DNA of 12,053 bases from Acidimicrobiia bacterium UBA1281 (GCA_002308095.1 DBUV01000019.1:2776-14828), one strand, 5' to 3'. Shown: positions 1 through 6,771, numbered from the stretch's first letter. Program-made: numbers and translations. Notes: generated from the letters alone by a model not told the origin.

Positions 1-406
1 CGGAACTTAGTTTTACATTCACTGTATGTAGACCAATTTCCTTAACTTGGTCCTGTACAATGACTTGGTCTTCTTCTAATTTAAATGTTGAAAATTTTTC
101 AATTGATTCAATTATTTGTGCATTTGTTACTGCAGCGTATAGAGTTCCTTCATCAGTTGAGTTCTGAGCTATCACTAAGTGTGCATCTGCTAATGCTTGC
201 TGAATAGAATCTGCAAGCTCACTACTCTCTTCAAGTACTGCTTGTCTTTTTTCTTGCATTCTTTCAGCTATTGATACATTTTTTGCTGTAGCTACCATTG
301 CTAAATTTTTGGGTATTAAATAATTGCGTGCGTAACCTTTTGCAACATTAACAATGTCTCCCTTGCGACCAAGTTTTGATATATCGGCGTTAAGTATTAA
401 CTTCAT
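1..406 (-). CDS. rplI: 50S ribosomal protein L9, 3' end cut by window edge
   Basis: Reading the minus strand from the ATG at 406 gives a protein starting MKLILNADISKLGRKGDIVN, followed by VAKGYARNYLIPKNLA. This is the unmistakable N-terminal domain of bacterial L9, which binds 23S rRNA in the large subunit. A charged, helix-forming linker follows (about residues 43-75), then the start of the C-terminal domain. About 135 codons are visible against roughly 148 or more in the family, so only the last few residues lie outside the window. The ATG overlaps the rpsR stop as ATGA (406-403). No Shine-Dalgarno site is seen within the end of rpsR, so translation is probably coupled to rpsR. It is the last visible gene of the rpsF-ssb-rpsR-rplI block. 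The identification is certain; the 3' end is not visible. Confidence 0.96.
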   Translation of the reverse strand, partial: MKLILNADISKLGRKGDIVNVAKGYARNYLIPKNLAMVATAKNVSIAERMQEKRQAVLEESSELADSIQQALADAHLVIAQNSTDEGTLYAAVTNAQIIESIEKFSTFKLEEDQVIVQDQVKEIGLHTVNVKLSS

Positions 407-693
407 CGTCTGTTGTAGGATTGTTTGTAAGTGCTTGTTGTAACATAAGGAAGTAATGCAAGTTCTCTAGCAACTTTAACAAGACGTGCAACTTTTGCTT
501 GTTCCTGCTTAGTAATACCAGTGATTAAACTTGATCGAATTTTACCCCTGTCTGATACGAATTTTTCTAAAAGCTTTACATCTTTGTATGTAGCTCTTGA
601 AATTTGTTCTTTAGTTACTCTTCTTTGTTTTGGGGCATCATATTTTGAAGCCTTAAACTTTGGAGCTCTTTTTTGACCTTGTGCTTGTCCCAT
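403..693 (-). CDS. rpsR: 30S ribosomal protein S18
   Basis: The 96-residue product belongs to the small-subunit platform and binds 16S rRNA as a dimer with S6. It has a basic, lysine-rich N-terminal tail (about residues 1-25), then the family core: YKDVKLLEKFVSDRGKI at about 36-52, the ITGITKQEQ segment, and the AREL-ALLPY ending typical of S18. The length is slightly above the usual 75-90 because of the N-terminal tail. The start is fixed by a full AGGAGG Shine-Dalgarno site (701-706) 7 nt upstream. That site overlaps the ssb stop codon, so rpsR follows ssb in one operon. Its own stop overlaps the rplI ATG. The wording of the core resembles actinobacterial S18 proteins (an impression, not a computed match). 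Confidence 0.97.
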   Translation of the reverse strand: MGQAQGQKRAPKFKASKYDAPKQRRVTKEQISRATYKDVKLLEKFVSDRGKIRSSLITGITKQEQAKVARLVKVARELALLPYVTTSTYKQSYNRR

Positions 694-700
694 TTACATA

Positions 701-706
701 CCTCCT
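701..706 (-). promoter_or_regulatory. rpsR Shine-Dalgarno site overlapping the ssb stop codon
   Basis: The minus strand reads TTTTAGGAGGTATGTAAATG. The TAG that ends ssb supplies the first bases of a perfect AGGAGG, 7 nt before the rpsR ATG. A ribosome terminating on ssb would cover the rpsR initiation site. Confidence 0.85.
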
Positions 707-1130
707 AAAATGGTGCTTCGTTTTCTTCAAAATTATCTCTAGCTTTGGGCATATCTGAAGATCCAGAAGAACCTGAATCTACACTTGCTGTTGCCCACTT
801 CAAAGCTGGTCCAATTTCGTCAATTACAATTGATACTTTCGATCTGTTTCCACCTTGTTGGTCTTCCCATGTTGAGTAGTTAAGTTTTCCAACAATTATT
901 ACTCTCATGCCTTTTGTTAAAGATGTGCTTACATTTTCTGCTTGTTGGCCAAAAACTACACCGCTAAAGTATTGCGGATCATCATCAACATTGACCCATT
1001 CACCATCTGTAAATCTTCTTTTTTTGGGTCCCGCAAAATTTATATCTAACACTGACATACCAGAGTTTGTTGTTCTCAGCTCTGGATCCATTGTTATGGT
1101 TCCCACTATTGTTACTGTATTATCTACCAT
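705..1130 (-). CDS. ssb: Single-stranded DNA-binding protein
   Basis: The 141-residue protein has the layout of bacterial SSB. An N-terminal OB-fold spans about residues 1-110, with an early TIVGTITMDPELR strand, the GVVFGQQAENV segment and a GMRVIIVGKL strand. A short Ser/Gly-rich linker (about 115-128) and an acidic tail ending EENEAPF follow. The conserved proline-phenylalanine end is the tip that recruits DNA replication and repair partners; here the usual DDDIPF is relaxed to ENEAPF. The protein coats single-stranded DNA as a tetramer in replication, recombination and repair. It lies between rpsF and rpsR, the order found in very many bacteria. Its SD (AGAGG, 1138-1142) overlaps the rpsF stop, so it is probably translated from the same transcript. 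Confidence 0.95.
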   Translation of the reverse strand: MVDNTVTIVGTITMDPELRTTNSGMSVLDINFAGPKKRRFTDGEWVNVDDDPQYFSGVVFGQQAENVSTSLTKGMRVIIVGKLNYSTWEDQQGGNRSKVSIVIDEIGPALKWATASVDSGSSGSSDMPKARDNFEENEAPF

Positions 1131-1137
1131 GTCTATA

Positions 1138-1142
1138 CCTCT
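1138..1142 (-). promoter_or_regulatory. ssb Shine-Dalgarno site overlapping the rpsF stop codon
   Basis: The minus strand reads TAGAGGTATAGACATG. The rpsF stop TAG runs into AGAGG, 7 nt before the ssb ATG. This is the same nested design as at the ssb/rpsR junction. Confidence 0.75.
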
Positions 1143-1428
1143 AGCTTTCCATCTTTAAGACTTTGTGTCTAATCACATCATCAGATATTTTTAGCACTCT
1201 ATCAAGTTCACTTGGCACGGTTGGAGGTGCTTCAAAGGTTGTGATTGTGTATATACCTTCGTTGAAAGTTTCAATTTGATAGGCAAGTTTTCTTTTTTGC
1301 CATACACTTTGCTCTGAAATTGAACCACCATTGCTAGTGATAATTTCAGTGATATTATTGTGAATTTCTTCAACCAGACTGTCGTCTGCTGTTGGTCTCA
1401 CTATAGAGACCAGATCATATTTAGTCAT
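1141..1428 (-). CDS. rpsF: 30S ribosomal protein S6
   Basis: From the ATG at 1428 the product is 95 residues, starting MTKYDLVSIVRPTADDS. This is the first beta strand of S6, with the usual length. S6 binds 16S rRNA together with S18 on the platform of the 30S subunit. Later family signs include the QKRKLAYQI segment (equivalent to the W-G-x-R-x-LAY-x-I motif) and a GIYTITTFEAPP strand. A longer frame begins at 1446 (six extra residues). The ATG at 1428 is preferred because AGGAG lies 5 nt upstream and the family starts at this point. It heads the ribosomal block; panB lies upstream across a 71-bp gap that holds a hairpin and a weak promoter candidate. Confidence 0.95.
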   Translation of the reverse strand: MTKYDLVSIVRPTADDSLVEEIHNNITEIITSNGGSISEQSVWQKRKLAYQIETFNEGIYTITTFEAPPTVPSELDRVLKISDDVIRHKVLKMES

Positions 1429-1433
1429 ATTTT

Positions 1434-1438
1434 CTCCT
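1434..1438 (-). promoter_or_regulatory. rpsF Shine-Dalgarno site that decides the start
   Basis: The minus strand reads ATAGGAGAAAATATGACT. AGGAG is spaced correctly for the ATG at 1428 and lies inside the longer frame that starts at 1446. The internal ATG is therefore taken as the start. Confidence 0.85.
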
Positions 1439-1448
1439 ATGGACACTT

Positions 1449-1475
1449 GTACGTGGCTTCTTTTGAAGCAGGTAC
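1449..1475 (-). promoter_or_regulatory. Hairpin in the rpsF leader, possible S6:S18 autoregulatory element
   Basis: On the minus strand the leader contains GTAC, then CT, then GCTTC, AAAA, GAAGC, then CAC, then GTAC. This folds as a 5-bp upper stem with a four-A loop, a 2/3-nt internal loop, and a 4-bp lower stem. It ends 20 nt before the rpsF ATG. In other bacteria, rpsF leaders carry a hairpin with a bulge that binds the S6:S18 complex and represses the operon. Position and shape fit. The conserved CCG of that motif is not exact here, as the sequence reads CCACG. No U-tract follows on either strand, so it is not an ordinary terminator. The function is inferred. Confidence 0.45.
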
Positions 1476-1479
1476 TTAT

Positions 1480-1508
1480 AATTTAATACTAGAAATAGCT
1501 TATGACAG
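1480..1508 (-). promoter_or_regulatory. Candidate promoter for the rpsF block
   Basis: The minus strand has CTGTCA (1503-1508), a 17-bp spacer, then TAAATT (1480-1485). Each box matches the sigma-70-type consensus at four of six positions. The predicted start of transcription, near 1473, falls at the foot of the leader hairpin. The -35 box overlaps the end of panB. Weak matches in AT-rich DNA are common, and transcription could also read through from panB. Confidence 0.3.
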
Positions 1509-2363
1509 AATTTTTTTAATTTCTTTTTTCCACTCTTCTAAAGAATCTTGTAAATCTGACCCCATTGCGTAAGAGTGATCTTCAGTGGGAAATTCTCTGT
1601 TTTGTACCTCTAATTTGAATGTTTTCAATGCTTCTACAGTATCCTCATACTGCTCTGAAAATCTCTTTACAAATTTAGCGTCTATATATTCTTTTGACTT
1701 CATACCTAATATGTCGTGCAATACAAGAACTTGTCCATCCGTAGATTTTCCAGCTCCAATACCAATAGTCGGGATGTCTAAGGCTTCAGATATCGATTCA
1801 GCAACTATTGAAGGAACTCCCTCAAGAACCATTGAGAAACACCCAATTTCTTGAAGTAATAATGCATCTTCAAATAACTTTTTTGCTAACTCTAGGGTTT
1901 TACCCTGAATTTTGTAACCACCCATCATGTTTATAGATTGTGGGGTCAACCCGAGGTGACCCATTACAGGTATTTCAGCATTTATTAAAGACTCTATAGT
2001 AGATTTTCTCTTTGAGCCCCCCTCAACTTTGACTGCATCAGCTTTGCCTATTTGAATAAATTTTGCAGCATTCTTTAAGGTTTCAGGAATATCTACGTGA
2101 TAAGACATATATGGCATATCAGCTACTACAAGGGAATCAGGTTTTGCATTGGTAACAGCTTTTACGTGATGTAACATTTCATCAACTGTTACAGAAAGTG
2201 TGTCATCATGACCTAAAACAACCTGAGCGAGACTGTCTCCAACTAAGATAATGTCAATCCCTGCATCCGATGCTGCTTTGGCAGATGGATAATCGTAGGC
2301 TGTAACCATAGAAATTATCTCTTTATTTTTTAAATTAACAATATTAGGTACTGTTTTATTCAC
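1500..2363 (-). CDS. panB: 3-methyl-2-oxobutanoate hydroxymethyltransferase (ketopantoate synthesis)
   Basis: This cytosolic enzyme adds a hydroxymethyl group from methylene-tetrahydrofolate to 2-oxoisovalerate, giving ketopantoate for pantothenate and coenzyme A. The 287-residue protein matches the family along its whole length: MVTAYDYPSA near residue 19, LVGDS at 40-44, VADMPYMSY at about 80-88, VKVEGG at 111-116, GHLGLTPQS at 136-143, and TIGIGAG at 199-205. The metal and substrate residues known from E. coli have counterparts at D43, S44, D82, K112, E114 and E181. The length is slightly above the usual 264. The start is a GTG at 2363, supported by AGAGAGG five bases upstream; no ATG gives the complete N-terminus. 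Upstream is a 141-bp region shared with divergent msrA. No panC or panD is seen nearby. Confidence 0.97.
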   Translation of the reverse strand: MNKTVPNIVNLKNKEIISMVTAYDYPSAKAASDAGIDIILVGDSLAQVVLGHDDTLSVTVDEMLHHVKAVTNAKPDSLVVADMPYMSYHVDIPETLKNAAKFIQIGKADAVKVEGGSKRKSTIESLINAEIPVMGHLGLTPQSINMMGGYKIQGKTLELAKKLFEDALLLQEIGCFSMVLEGVPSIVAESISEALDIPTIGIGAGKSTDGQVLVLHDILGMKSKEYIDAKFVKRFSEQYEDTVEALKTFKLEVQNREFPTEDHSYAMGSDLQDSLEEWKKEIKKILS

Positions 2364-2368
2364 TATTT

Positions 2369-2377
2369 CCTCTCTCC
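2369..2377 (-). promoter_or_regulatory. panB Shine-Dalgarno site supporting a GTG start
   Basis: The minus strand reads GGAGAGAGGAAATAGTG. AGAGAGG lies 5 nt before the GTG at 2363 and justifies the non-ATG start. Confidence 0.75.
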
Positions 2378-2403
2378 GCTTTAAAAGTCGAAGGATTAAT
2401 CTA

Positions 2404-2431
2404 ATTTTATTATTAATTCACTATTAAACAA
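2404..2431 (-). promoter_or_regulatory. Candidate promoter for panB
   Basis: The minus strand has TTGTTT (2426-2431), a 16-bp spacer and TAAAAT (2404-2409, five of six to consensus). Transcription would start near 2397, leaving a leader of about 33 nt that includes the panB SD. The flanking DNA is almost pure A/T, which weakens the call. Confidence 0.4.
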
Positions 2432-2491
2432 GTTTTATTTAATTGGATTAAATTATTTTTTTTGTAATTTATGATTCGATAAATATTCCAA

Positions 2492-2497
2492 TAACAT
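2492..2497 (+). promoter_or_regulatory. Candidate -10 box for leaderless msrA transcript
   Basis: TAACAT lies 7 nt before the msrA ATG at 2505. The region between has no Shine-Dalgarno site. The layout is the same as upstream of the ribokinase, P450, qng1 and udp genes. No -35 box is evident. Confidence 0.4.
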
Positions 2498-2504
2498 TCT
2501 TCAT

Positions 2505-3140
2505 ATGAAGTTTTTAAAATTCACACTTTTATTAATATTGATATCATGCACAGCAACAGGTACTGCTGAGGAAGAGATAATTATGACAACTGAAAATGAA
2601 GAAGTAGCAACTACTGGCAACCAAAAAGCATACTTTGCTGGTGGGTGTTTTTGGTGTATGGAGCCACCATTTGAGGCTATGGAAGGAGTTTTAGGTGCAA
2701 CATCTGGTTATATGGGTGGAACTATGGAAAATCCAACTTATGAAGATGTAGTAACCGGTGAGACTGGACATGCAGAGGTTGTGGAGATTTTATTCGATCC
2801 GAATATAGTCTCTTATGAAGAACTCCTTGAAGTGTTTTGGAGGAATATAGACCCGACAGCATTAAATTATCAGTTTGCTGATGTTGGTTCTCAATATAGG
2901 ACAGAGATATTTACAGTTGGAGAAAATCAGATGCAATTAGCTGAAGCATCCAAAAAAGAACTGGGTGATTCAGGAAAGTTTGATAAACCGATTGTTACAG
3001 CTATATCTGCAGCACCCACTTTTTATATAGCTGAAGAATATCATCAAGACTTCTATAAAAAACAGGCAATGAGATATGAGATGTATGCGAAAGCTAGTGG
3101 AAGAAAAGGTTATATCGAAGAAACTTGGGGCAACGACTAA
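2505..3140 (+). CDS. msrA: Peptide-methionine (S)-S-oxide reductase, probable lipoprotein
   Basis: The enzyme reduces the S-diastereomer of methionine sulfoxide in oxidised proteins. The 211-residue protein has a hydrophobic signal (residues 4-14) ending in a lipobox, LISC with Cys15, so it is probably lipid-anchored outside the cytoplasmic membrane. A 25-residue acidic/polar spacer leads to the MsrA domain (about 41-205): AGGCFWC at 45-51 with catalytic Cys48, SGYMGG at 67-72, TGHAEVVEI at 87-95 and VGSQYR at 127-132. No cysteine follows Cys51, so recycling probably uses Cys51 or an external reductant, not the C-terminal cysteines of E. coli MsrA. No SD precedes the first ATG. A second ATG at 2583 (Met27), with GAGGAAGAG just upstream, could give a cytosolic form. 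The 3' end overlaps convergent nucleoside hydrolase 1 by 4 nt. Confidence 0.93.
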   Translation: MKFLKFTLLLILISCTATGTAEEEIIMTTENEEVATTGNQKAYFAGGCFWCMEPPFEAMEGVLGATSGYMGGTMENPTYEDVVTGETGHAEVVEILFDPNIVSYEELLEVFWRNIDPTALNYQFADVGSQYRTEIFTVGENQMQLAEASKKELGDSGKFDKPIVTAISAAPTFYIAEEYHQDFYKKQAMRYEMYAKASGRKGYIEETWGND

Positions 3141-4102
3141 TCTCGAATAGTTTTATATAAAGTTTCTTTCCACTGGTCAGAATCTATCTCCCAAATAACA
3201 TTTATGTTTCTTTCAGTATGACTCCAGTGCTCATCTATATGTGGTTCGCTCTCACCAACATGTAGTTGATCTACAATTGTCATTCCCCTTGCGGGACCGT
3301 CGATAACAACTTGAACATTGTGTCTAGATACTTTTTTTGTAACATCTGGATTTAAAGCCACGGCCATTGCCACTGGGTCAGGAAGTCCTAAGCCTGGATC
3401 GCCTAACCAGTTTTGGCTTGAGTCGAGAGCGTGTTTATTACAGTCGATTGTAAAATCTGCTTTATCTGTCTTAAAACTGTATGCGAGTTCCATTTCCTCT
3501 TCAGTAAGATTAGCCTCACCTCTACAAAGTTCCCATCCGACCATGGCTATATCATGGTGTTTTGATTTAAAAACAATGTCTGCTGCCTCAGGGTCACACC
3601 AAATGTTATATTCTGCAGCAGGAGTGACGTTGCCAACTGTGTTGGCTGCACCACCCATAATGACTACTCTTTTAAGTTTGAGAAAAGATTCTGGATATTT
3701 TGTTATAAAGTTTGCAACATTTGTTAATGGACCTAAAGTAACCAGAGTAATTTCATTAGGGTTTTCATTAATCAGATTATTTAGTACTTCAATGAAATCT
3801 TCGTCCCGTTCTTGTAGTTTAGGTGCAGGATAATTCATATTGCCCATGCCATCGGGTCCATGAAACCAGTCGGCATGTTCTCTTTTTTTTACTAATGGCT
3901 TATCTGCGCCAACATAAACGGGTACATCTTTTTTACAAAGCTCAACAGTATATCGTGCATTGATACTACCTTGGTGTACCGACATGTTGCCGGAAACTAT
4001 ACTAATTCCTAGTACATCAACATCATCCCATTCAAGAGCCATAAGTAGAGCGACTGCATCATCAGAAGCTGTATCTGTGTCTATAAAATATTTATTTTTC
4101 AT
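3137..4102 (-). CDS. Nucleoside hydrolase (inosine-uridine preferring family), paralogue 1
   Basis: Family members hydrolyse the N-glycosidic bond of ribonucleosides to base plus ribose, using a calcium held by N-terminal aspartates. From the ATG at 4102 the product is 321 residues, the usual size. It shows DTDTASDDA at 8-16 (calcium ligands D10, D14 and D15), SGN at 37-39, HGPDGMG at 81-87, TLGPLTN at 122-128, VIMGGA at 147-152, EYNIWCDPEAA at 164-174 and LPDPVAMAVAL at 240-250. D242 is in place, but the histidine that precedes it in well-studied protozoan enzymes is Pro241 here. A TTG start at 4120 would add six residues; the ATG suits the family better and has TATCCT 8 nt upstream. It lies 70 bp downstream of the EamA gene and could be the last gene of that run or have its own promoter. 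The substrate cannot be told. Confidence 0.92.
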   Translation of the reverse strand: MKNKYFIDTDTASDDAVALLMALEWDDVDVLGISIVSGNMSVHQGSINARYTVELCKKDVPVYVGADKPLVKKREHADWFHGPDGMGNMNYPAPKLQERDEDFIEVLNNLINENPNEITLVTLGPLTNVANFITKYPESFLKLKRVVIMGGAANTVGNVTPAAEYNIWCDPEAADIVFKSKHHDIAMVGWELCRGEANLTEEEMELAYSFKTDKADFTIDCNKHALDSSQNWLGDPGLGLPDPVAMAVALNPDVTKKVSRHNVQVVIDGPARGMTIVDQLHVGESEPHIDEHWSHTERNINVIWEIDSDQWKETLYKTIRD

Positions 4103-4172
4103 ATCAGTAAAGGATATCAAAAGTTGTTCAAAGATTCTCTGAAATTATTATCTAGTTTGAATCTGTTAAAAC

Positions 4173-5027
4173 TTAATTGTTTGCTTTTTTTAAGTTAAGC
4201 CAATTAGCAAAAATAATTAACGATGCTCCAAAGTATATAAAAATATCTCCTTGTTCTGAATAAAAGAAAACTCCAATCAATACAACAATAGGTAATCTTA
4301 ATAAATCAATAGGGGCAACTACTGTTGGTGGAGCAAGTGACAGTGCTGTAGTGATACAATAGTGAGCACCTAATCCTGCAAACCCAATTGTCACTATCCA
4401 AATAATGTTTTCATTTGTTGGTATATCTAATTGTCCATCTAAAAGAGAAGTAATTAATCCAAATACTAGCTGCATAGAGGTTAAGAAAAATAGAATAGTT
4501 AATGTAGACTCGGTTCTTGTAAGCTTTCTTGTGTAAATATTTGTTAGAGCAAACATAATCGCAGAAATTGCAGCAGCAATTAATCCTAAATTTAAAGTTT
4601 CGATATCTGGTCTTACCGTAATCAAAACCCCAACAAAACCAATACAAACTGAAATTATTTTATATTTATCTAACTTTTCATTTAACATTAAATATGAAAA
4701 GAAAACTATCCATATTGGCATCGTGAATTCTAATGATGTAACCTCCGCAAGTGTTATTGAGGCTAAAGCATAAAGCCAAAGATTCTGCCCTATAAAGTGA
4801 GCTAAGTTCCTCTTTAAATGTGTTCTTATTTCTTTTAAATTTATTTCATGAAGCAGGTTCTTCTTTACTAGGAAGAATAAAATAATACATACTCCTATTA
4901 CACTTCGAAAAAATAAAATTTCAAAGGTATCTATTTGAAGAGAGATTTCTTTTCCTGCTATGGCCATTGATGTTAAACAGAACACGCCTCCAATCATCCA
5001 TAATGAACCTTTTATCGTGTCGGTCAT
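4173..5027 (-). CDS. EamA/DMT-family transporter (drug/metabolite superfamily)
   Basis: This is a 284-residue, very hydrophobic protein with about ten membrane segments (roughly 7-25, 35-54, 75-93, 99-115, 123-139, 147-165, 174-195, 207-224, 232-254 and 260-278). It falls into two EamA repeats. The end of the first repeat carries the typical LNEKLDKYKIISVCIGFVGVLI pattern (about 115-136): a glutamate after helix 4, then a glycine-rich helix. Family members export or import amino acids, nucleosides, bases and other small metabolites across the cytoplasmic membrane. The substrate cannot be read from sequence. Its place between an unknown lipoprotein (stop 3 bases upstream) and nucleoside hydrolase 1 suggests nucleosides or their breakdown products, as inference only. 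The tight spacing points to co-transcription with the genes upstream. Confidence 0.88.
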   Translation of the reverse strand: MTDTIKGSLWMIGGVFCLTSMAIAGKEISLQIDTFEILFFRSVIGVCIILFFLVKKNLLHEINLKEIRTHLKRNLAHFIGQNLWLYALASITLAEVTSLEFTMPIWIVFFSYLMLNEKLDKYKIISVCIGFVGVLITVRPDIETLNLGLIAAAISAIMFALTNIYTRKLTRTESTLTILFFLTSMQLVFGLITSLLDGQLDIPTNENIIWIVTIGFAGLGAHYCITTALSLAPPTVVAPIDLLRLPIVVLIGVFFYSEQGDIFIYFGASLIIFANWLNLKKANN

Positions 5028-5030
5028 TAA

Positions 5031-5603
5031 CTACAAACTTCCACAATATTTTCTCAGAACGCCCTTGGGGTAACTTTCACTTACAACAAAATCTGGATCT
5101 GGTGTTAATGTATTTTGAGACTTTGAAGAAAGGAGGTCTCTATACTCATCAGAAGTTCTCCAAAATTTAATGCTATATTCTTGATTTTCCTCCCACCATT
5201 GAACTTCATCTTGGATATTCCATTCATTGTTTATTGAAATTAAGTGTTCTTCAAGAGCAGTATTAGCATTTCTTGAATCAAGAAAATTGTTATAAAAACC
5301 ATCAATCACACCTTGTAAGTCTGAATTACTGATTACATAATTTTCAATAATATTATCAAGTCCATCAAGGCCAATTTTATTTATTCTTAAAGCCTCGTTA
5401 ACATAATCTAACTTTGTGGCGTCAATATAAGAGTAATTCCTGTATATTTCACTTTTATATGCCTCGACTTGGATAACATCAAAAATTCTTTCAATCTCAT
5501 CAGCAAGTTGAATACAGTTATCAATTTTTTTTTCTGATGTAGAGTCAATGCTTGAACAAGAAATTAAAAATAGAAATACTAATAGATGTATTTTATTTTT
5601 CAT
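5031..5603 (-). CDS. Predicted lipoprotein of unknown function
   Basis: This is a 190-residue protein that I do not recognise. Residues 1-15 form a signal with a basic start (MKNK) and a hydrophobic core, followed by the lipobox LISC with Cys16. It is therefore probably exported and lipid-anchored. The rest is acidic and predicted mostly helical, rich in Asn, Glu, Ile and Tyr. Two Trp-rich stretches (about 122-145) include a WW pair. One further Cys occurs near the C-terminus. The start overlaps the end of the MFS gene by 11 nt and has a good SD (AAAGGG, 5611-5616, 7 nt before ATG), so it is translated from the same transcript. With transporters on both sides, it might be a surface accessory to uptake, but nothing in the sequence proves that. 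Confidence 0.75.
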   Translation of the reverse strand: MKNKIHLLVFLFLISCSSIDSTSEKKIDNCIQLADEIERIFDVIQVEAYKSEIYRNYSYIDATKLDYVNEALRINKIGLDGLDNIIENYVISNSDLQGVIDGFYNNFLDSRNANTALEEHLISINNEWNIQDEVQWWEENQEYSIKFWRTSDEYRDLLSSKSQNTLTPDPDFVVSESYPKGVLRKYCGSL

Positions 5604-6771
5604 TATGCCACCCTTTATTAAAGGGTAGAAGAAATATTGGAATTATGGTAAAGATTAAAAACAGATTTTGAGCTGTATTTAATGAATATGATTCAATAAA
5701 ATAACCTGTCACTGTAGAACCTATCGCAATTCCCGATCCAACAGAACTGGCTAACCAAGAAAAAGCTTCTGTTAACTTTCCACTTTCGGTTACATTTGAA
5801 ACATAGCTGTTAGCTAGTAAAAATATAGGACCAATTCCCAACCCACAAAGAAAACCAGAAAATATGATTAAATTTCTAGTTTCAAAGAAATAAAAAGTTG
5901 AGACTGAAATTGCTAGAAATAAAAAAACAAAATTATAATTCACTAAGCTTTTTGTATTTTTAAAAAAATAGCCATATAACAAAGCACTTACTAATGCAGT
6001 GAAACCATTTACAAGATAATAAAATGCTGTAAGGTTTTTTATGTTACCAAGATCTTCCTTGGCCACTACAAATACTGAGATAGAACTCAGACAAGCGCCA
6101 AGGAAAACTAACGAAATCAATAAGATTGCTTTATTTCTCGAAAACCATACTGATGTATTTTTAGATGCCATTTCTTTAACATTTCCAATATCAATACTGT
6201 TGAAAAAGACCACGCCTATTGTTCCTGTTATAGAACTTATTGCTGCAATATAAAGAGCGATTATTGGATTTATATAGTTTGAAACTGTTGCGAAAACTGA
6301 TGGTCCTAGGAGAAAATTTAATTCATCAATAGAAGACTCTATCGCCTGTACTTTTTGGTTATCTTCTTCACTAGTAATAGCTTTCCAATTCCTTCGAGTG
6401 TAAGCACCTATGTTGGGTACTGAAATACCTAAAAGTACGGAAAGTAAGATATAAACTAATTCACTCTGAAAATCTCCAATGGTTATTAGTAATGAAGAAG
6501 TAGTGAATCCTGTAAGTAAAATACCAACAATTCTTTTTTGACCTAATTTATCCACTAATCTTCCATTTACTGGCTGAATTAAGGCATTTGAGATACTGAA
6601 ACTTGCTGCCATTGCTCCACCTATAGCATATGAACCTGTTTTATAATTTCCAAAGATAACCATACCGACTTGTAACATTGAAAATGGTGCTCGACCGAGA
6701 GCACCAAAAAATATTAGATTCTTAGCTCCCTCGAGGCTGATTAGTTTTTTATACGTAGCTTCAGTGGCCAT
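5593..6771 (-). CDS. MFS transporter, probable nucleoside-related permease
   Basis: This is a 392-residue membrane protein with about twelve hydrophobic segments, the standard major facilitator layout. The loop between helices 2 and 3 holds a motif-A-like NGRLVDKLGQKR (residues 69-80), with the conserved glycine, aspartate and basic residues. The N-terminal half resembles the 'RAPFSML...TGSYAIGGAMAASF...' type of MFS protein common in actinobacteria (my impression of the family, not a search). It acts in the cytoplasmic membrane; substrate and direction are unknown. It follows nucleoside hydrolase 2 by 46 bp and overlaps the lipoprotein start by 11 nt, so nucleoside or base transport is a reasonable guess. 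The start at 6771 has no clear SD. An ATG eight bases further upstream is followed at once by a stop. Confidence 0.87.
   Translation of the reverse strand: MATEATYKKLISLEGAKNLIFFGALGRAPFSMLQVGMVIFGNYKTGSYAIGGAMAASFSISNALIQPVNGRLVDKLGQKRIVGILLTGFTTSSLLITIGDFQSELVYILLSVLLGISVPNIGAYTRRNWKAITSEEDNQKVQAIESSIDELNFLLGPSVFATVSNYINPIIALYIAAISSITGTIGVVFFNSIDIGNVKEMASKNTSVWFSRNKAILLISLVFLGACLSSISVFVVAKEDLGNIKNLTAFYYLVNGFTALVSALLYGYFFKNTKSLVNYNFVFLFLAISVSTFYFFETRNLIIFSGFLCGLGIGPIFLLANSYVSNVTESGKLTEAFSWLASSVGSGIAIGSTVTGYFIESYSLNTAQNLFLIFTIIPIFLLPFNKGWHNEK

Noticed and set aside
1449-1475. Intrinsic terminator of panB
   Set aside because: The stem is short and interrupted, and no run of T follows it in the panB direction. 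It is better read as a leader structure.
3318-3833. Open frame of 171 codons on the plus strand inside nucleoside hydrolase 1
   Set aside because: It is a shadow of a well-supported gene on the other strand, with no SD, no promoter and no family likeness.
4103-4120. TTG start for nucleoside hydrolase 1
   Set aside because: It adds six residues before a family-typical MKNKYFIDTD start and has no SD to support it.
4140-4172. AGTTT/AAACT inverted repeat between the EamA gene and nucleoside hydrolase 1
   Set aside because: It is only five weak pairs around a 10-nt loop and is neither terminator-like nor operator-like.
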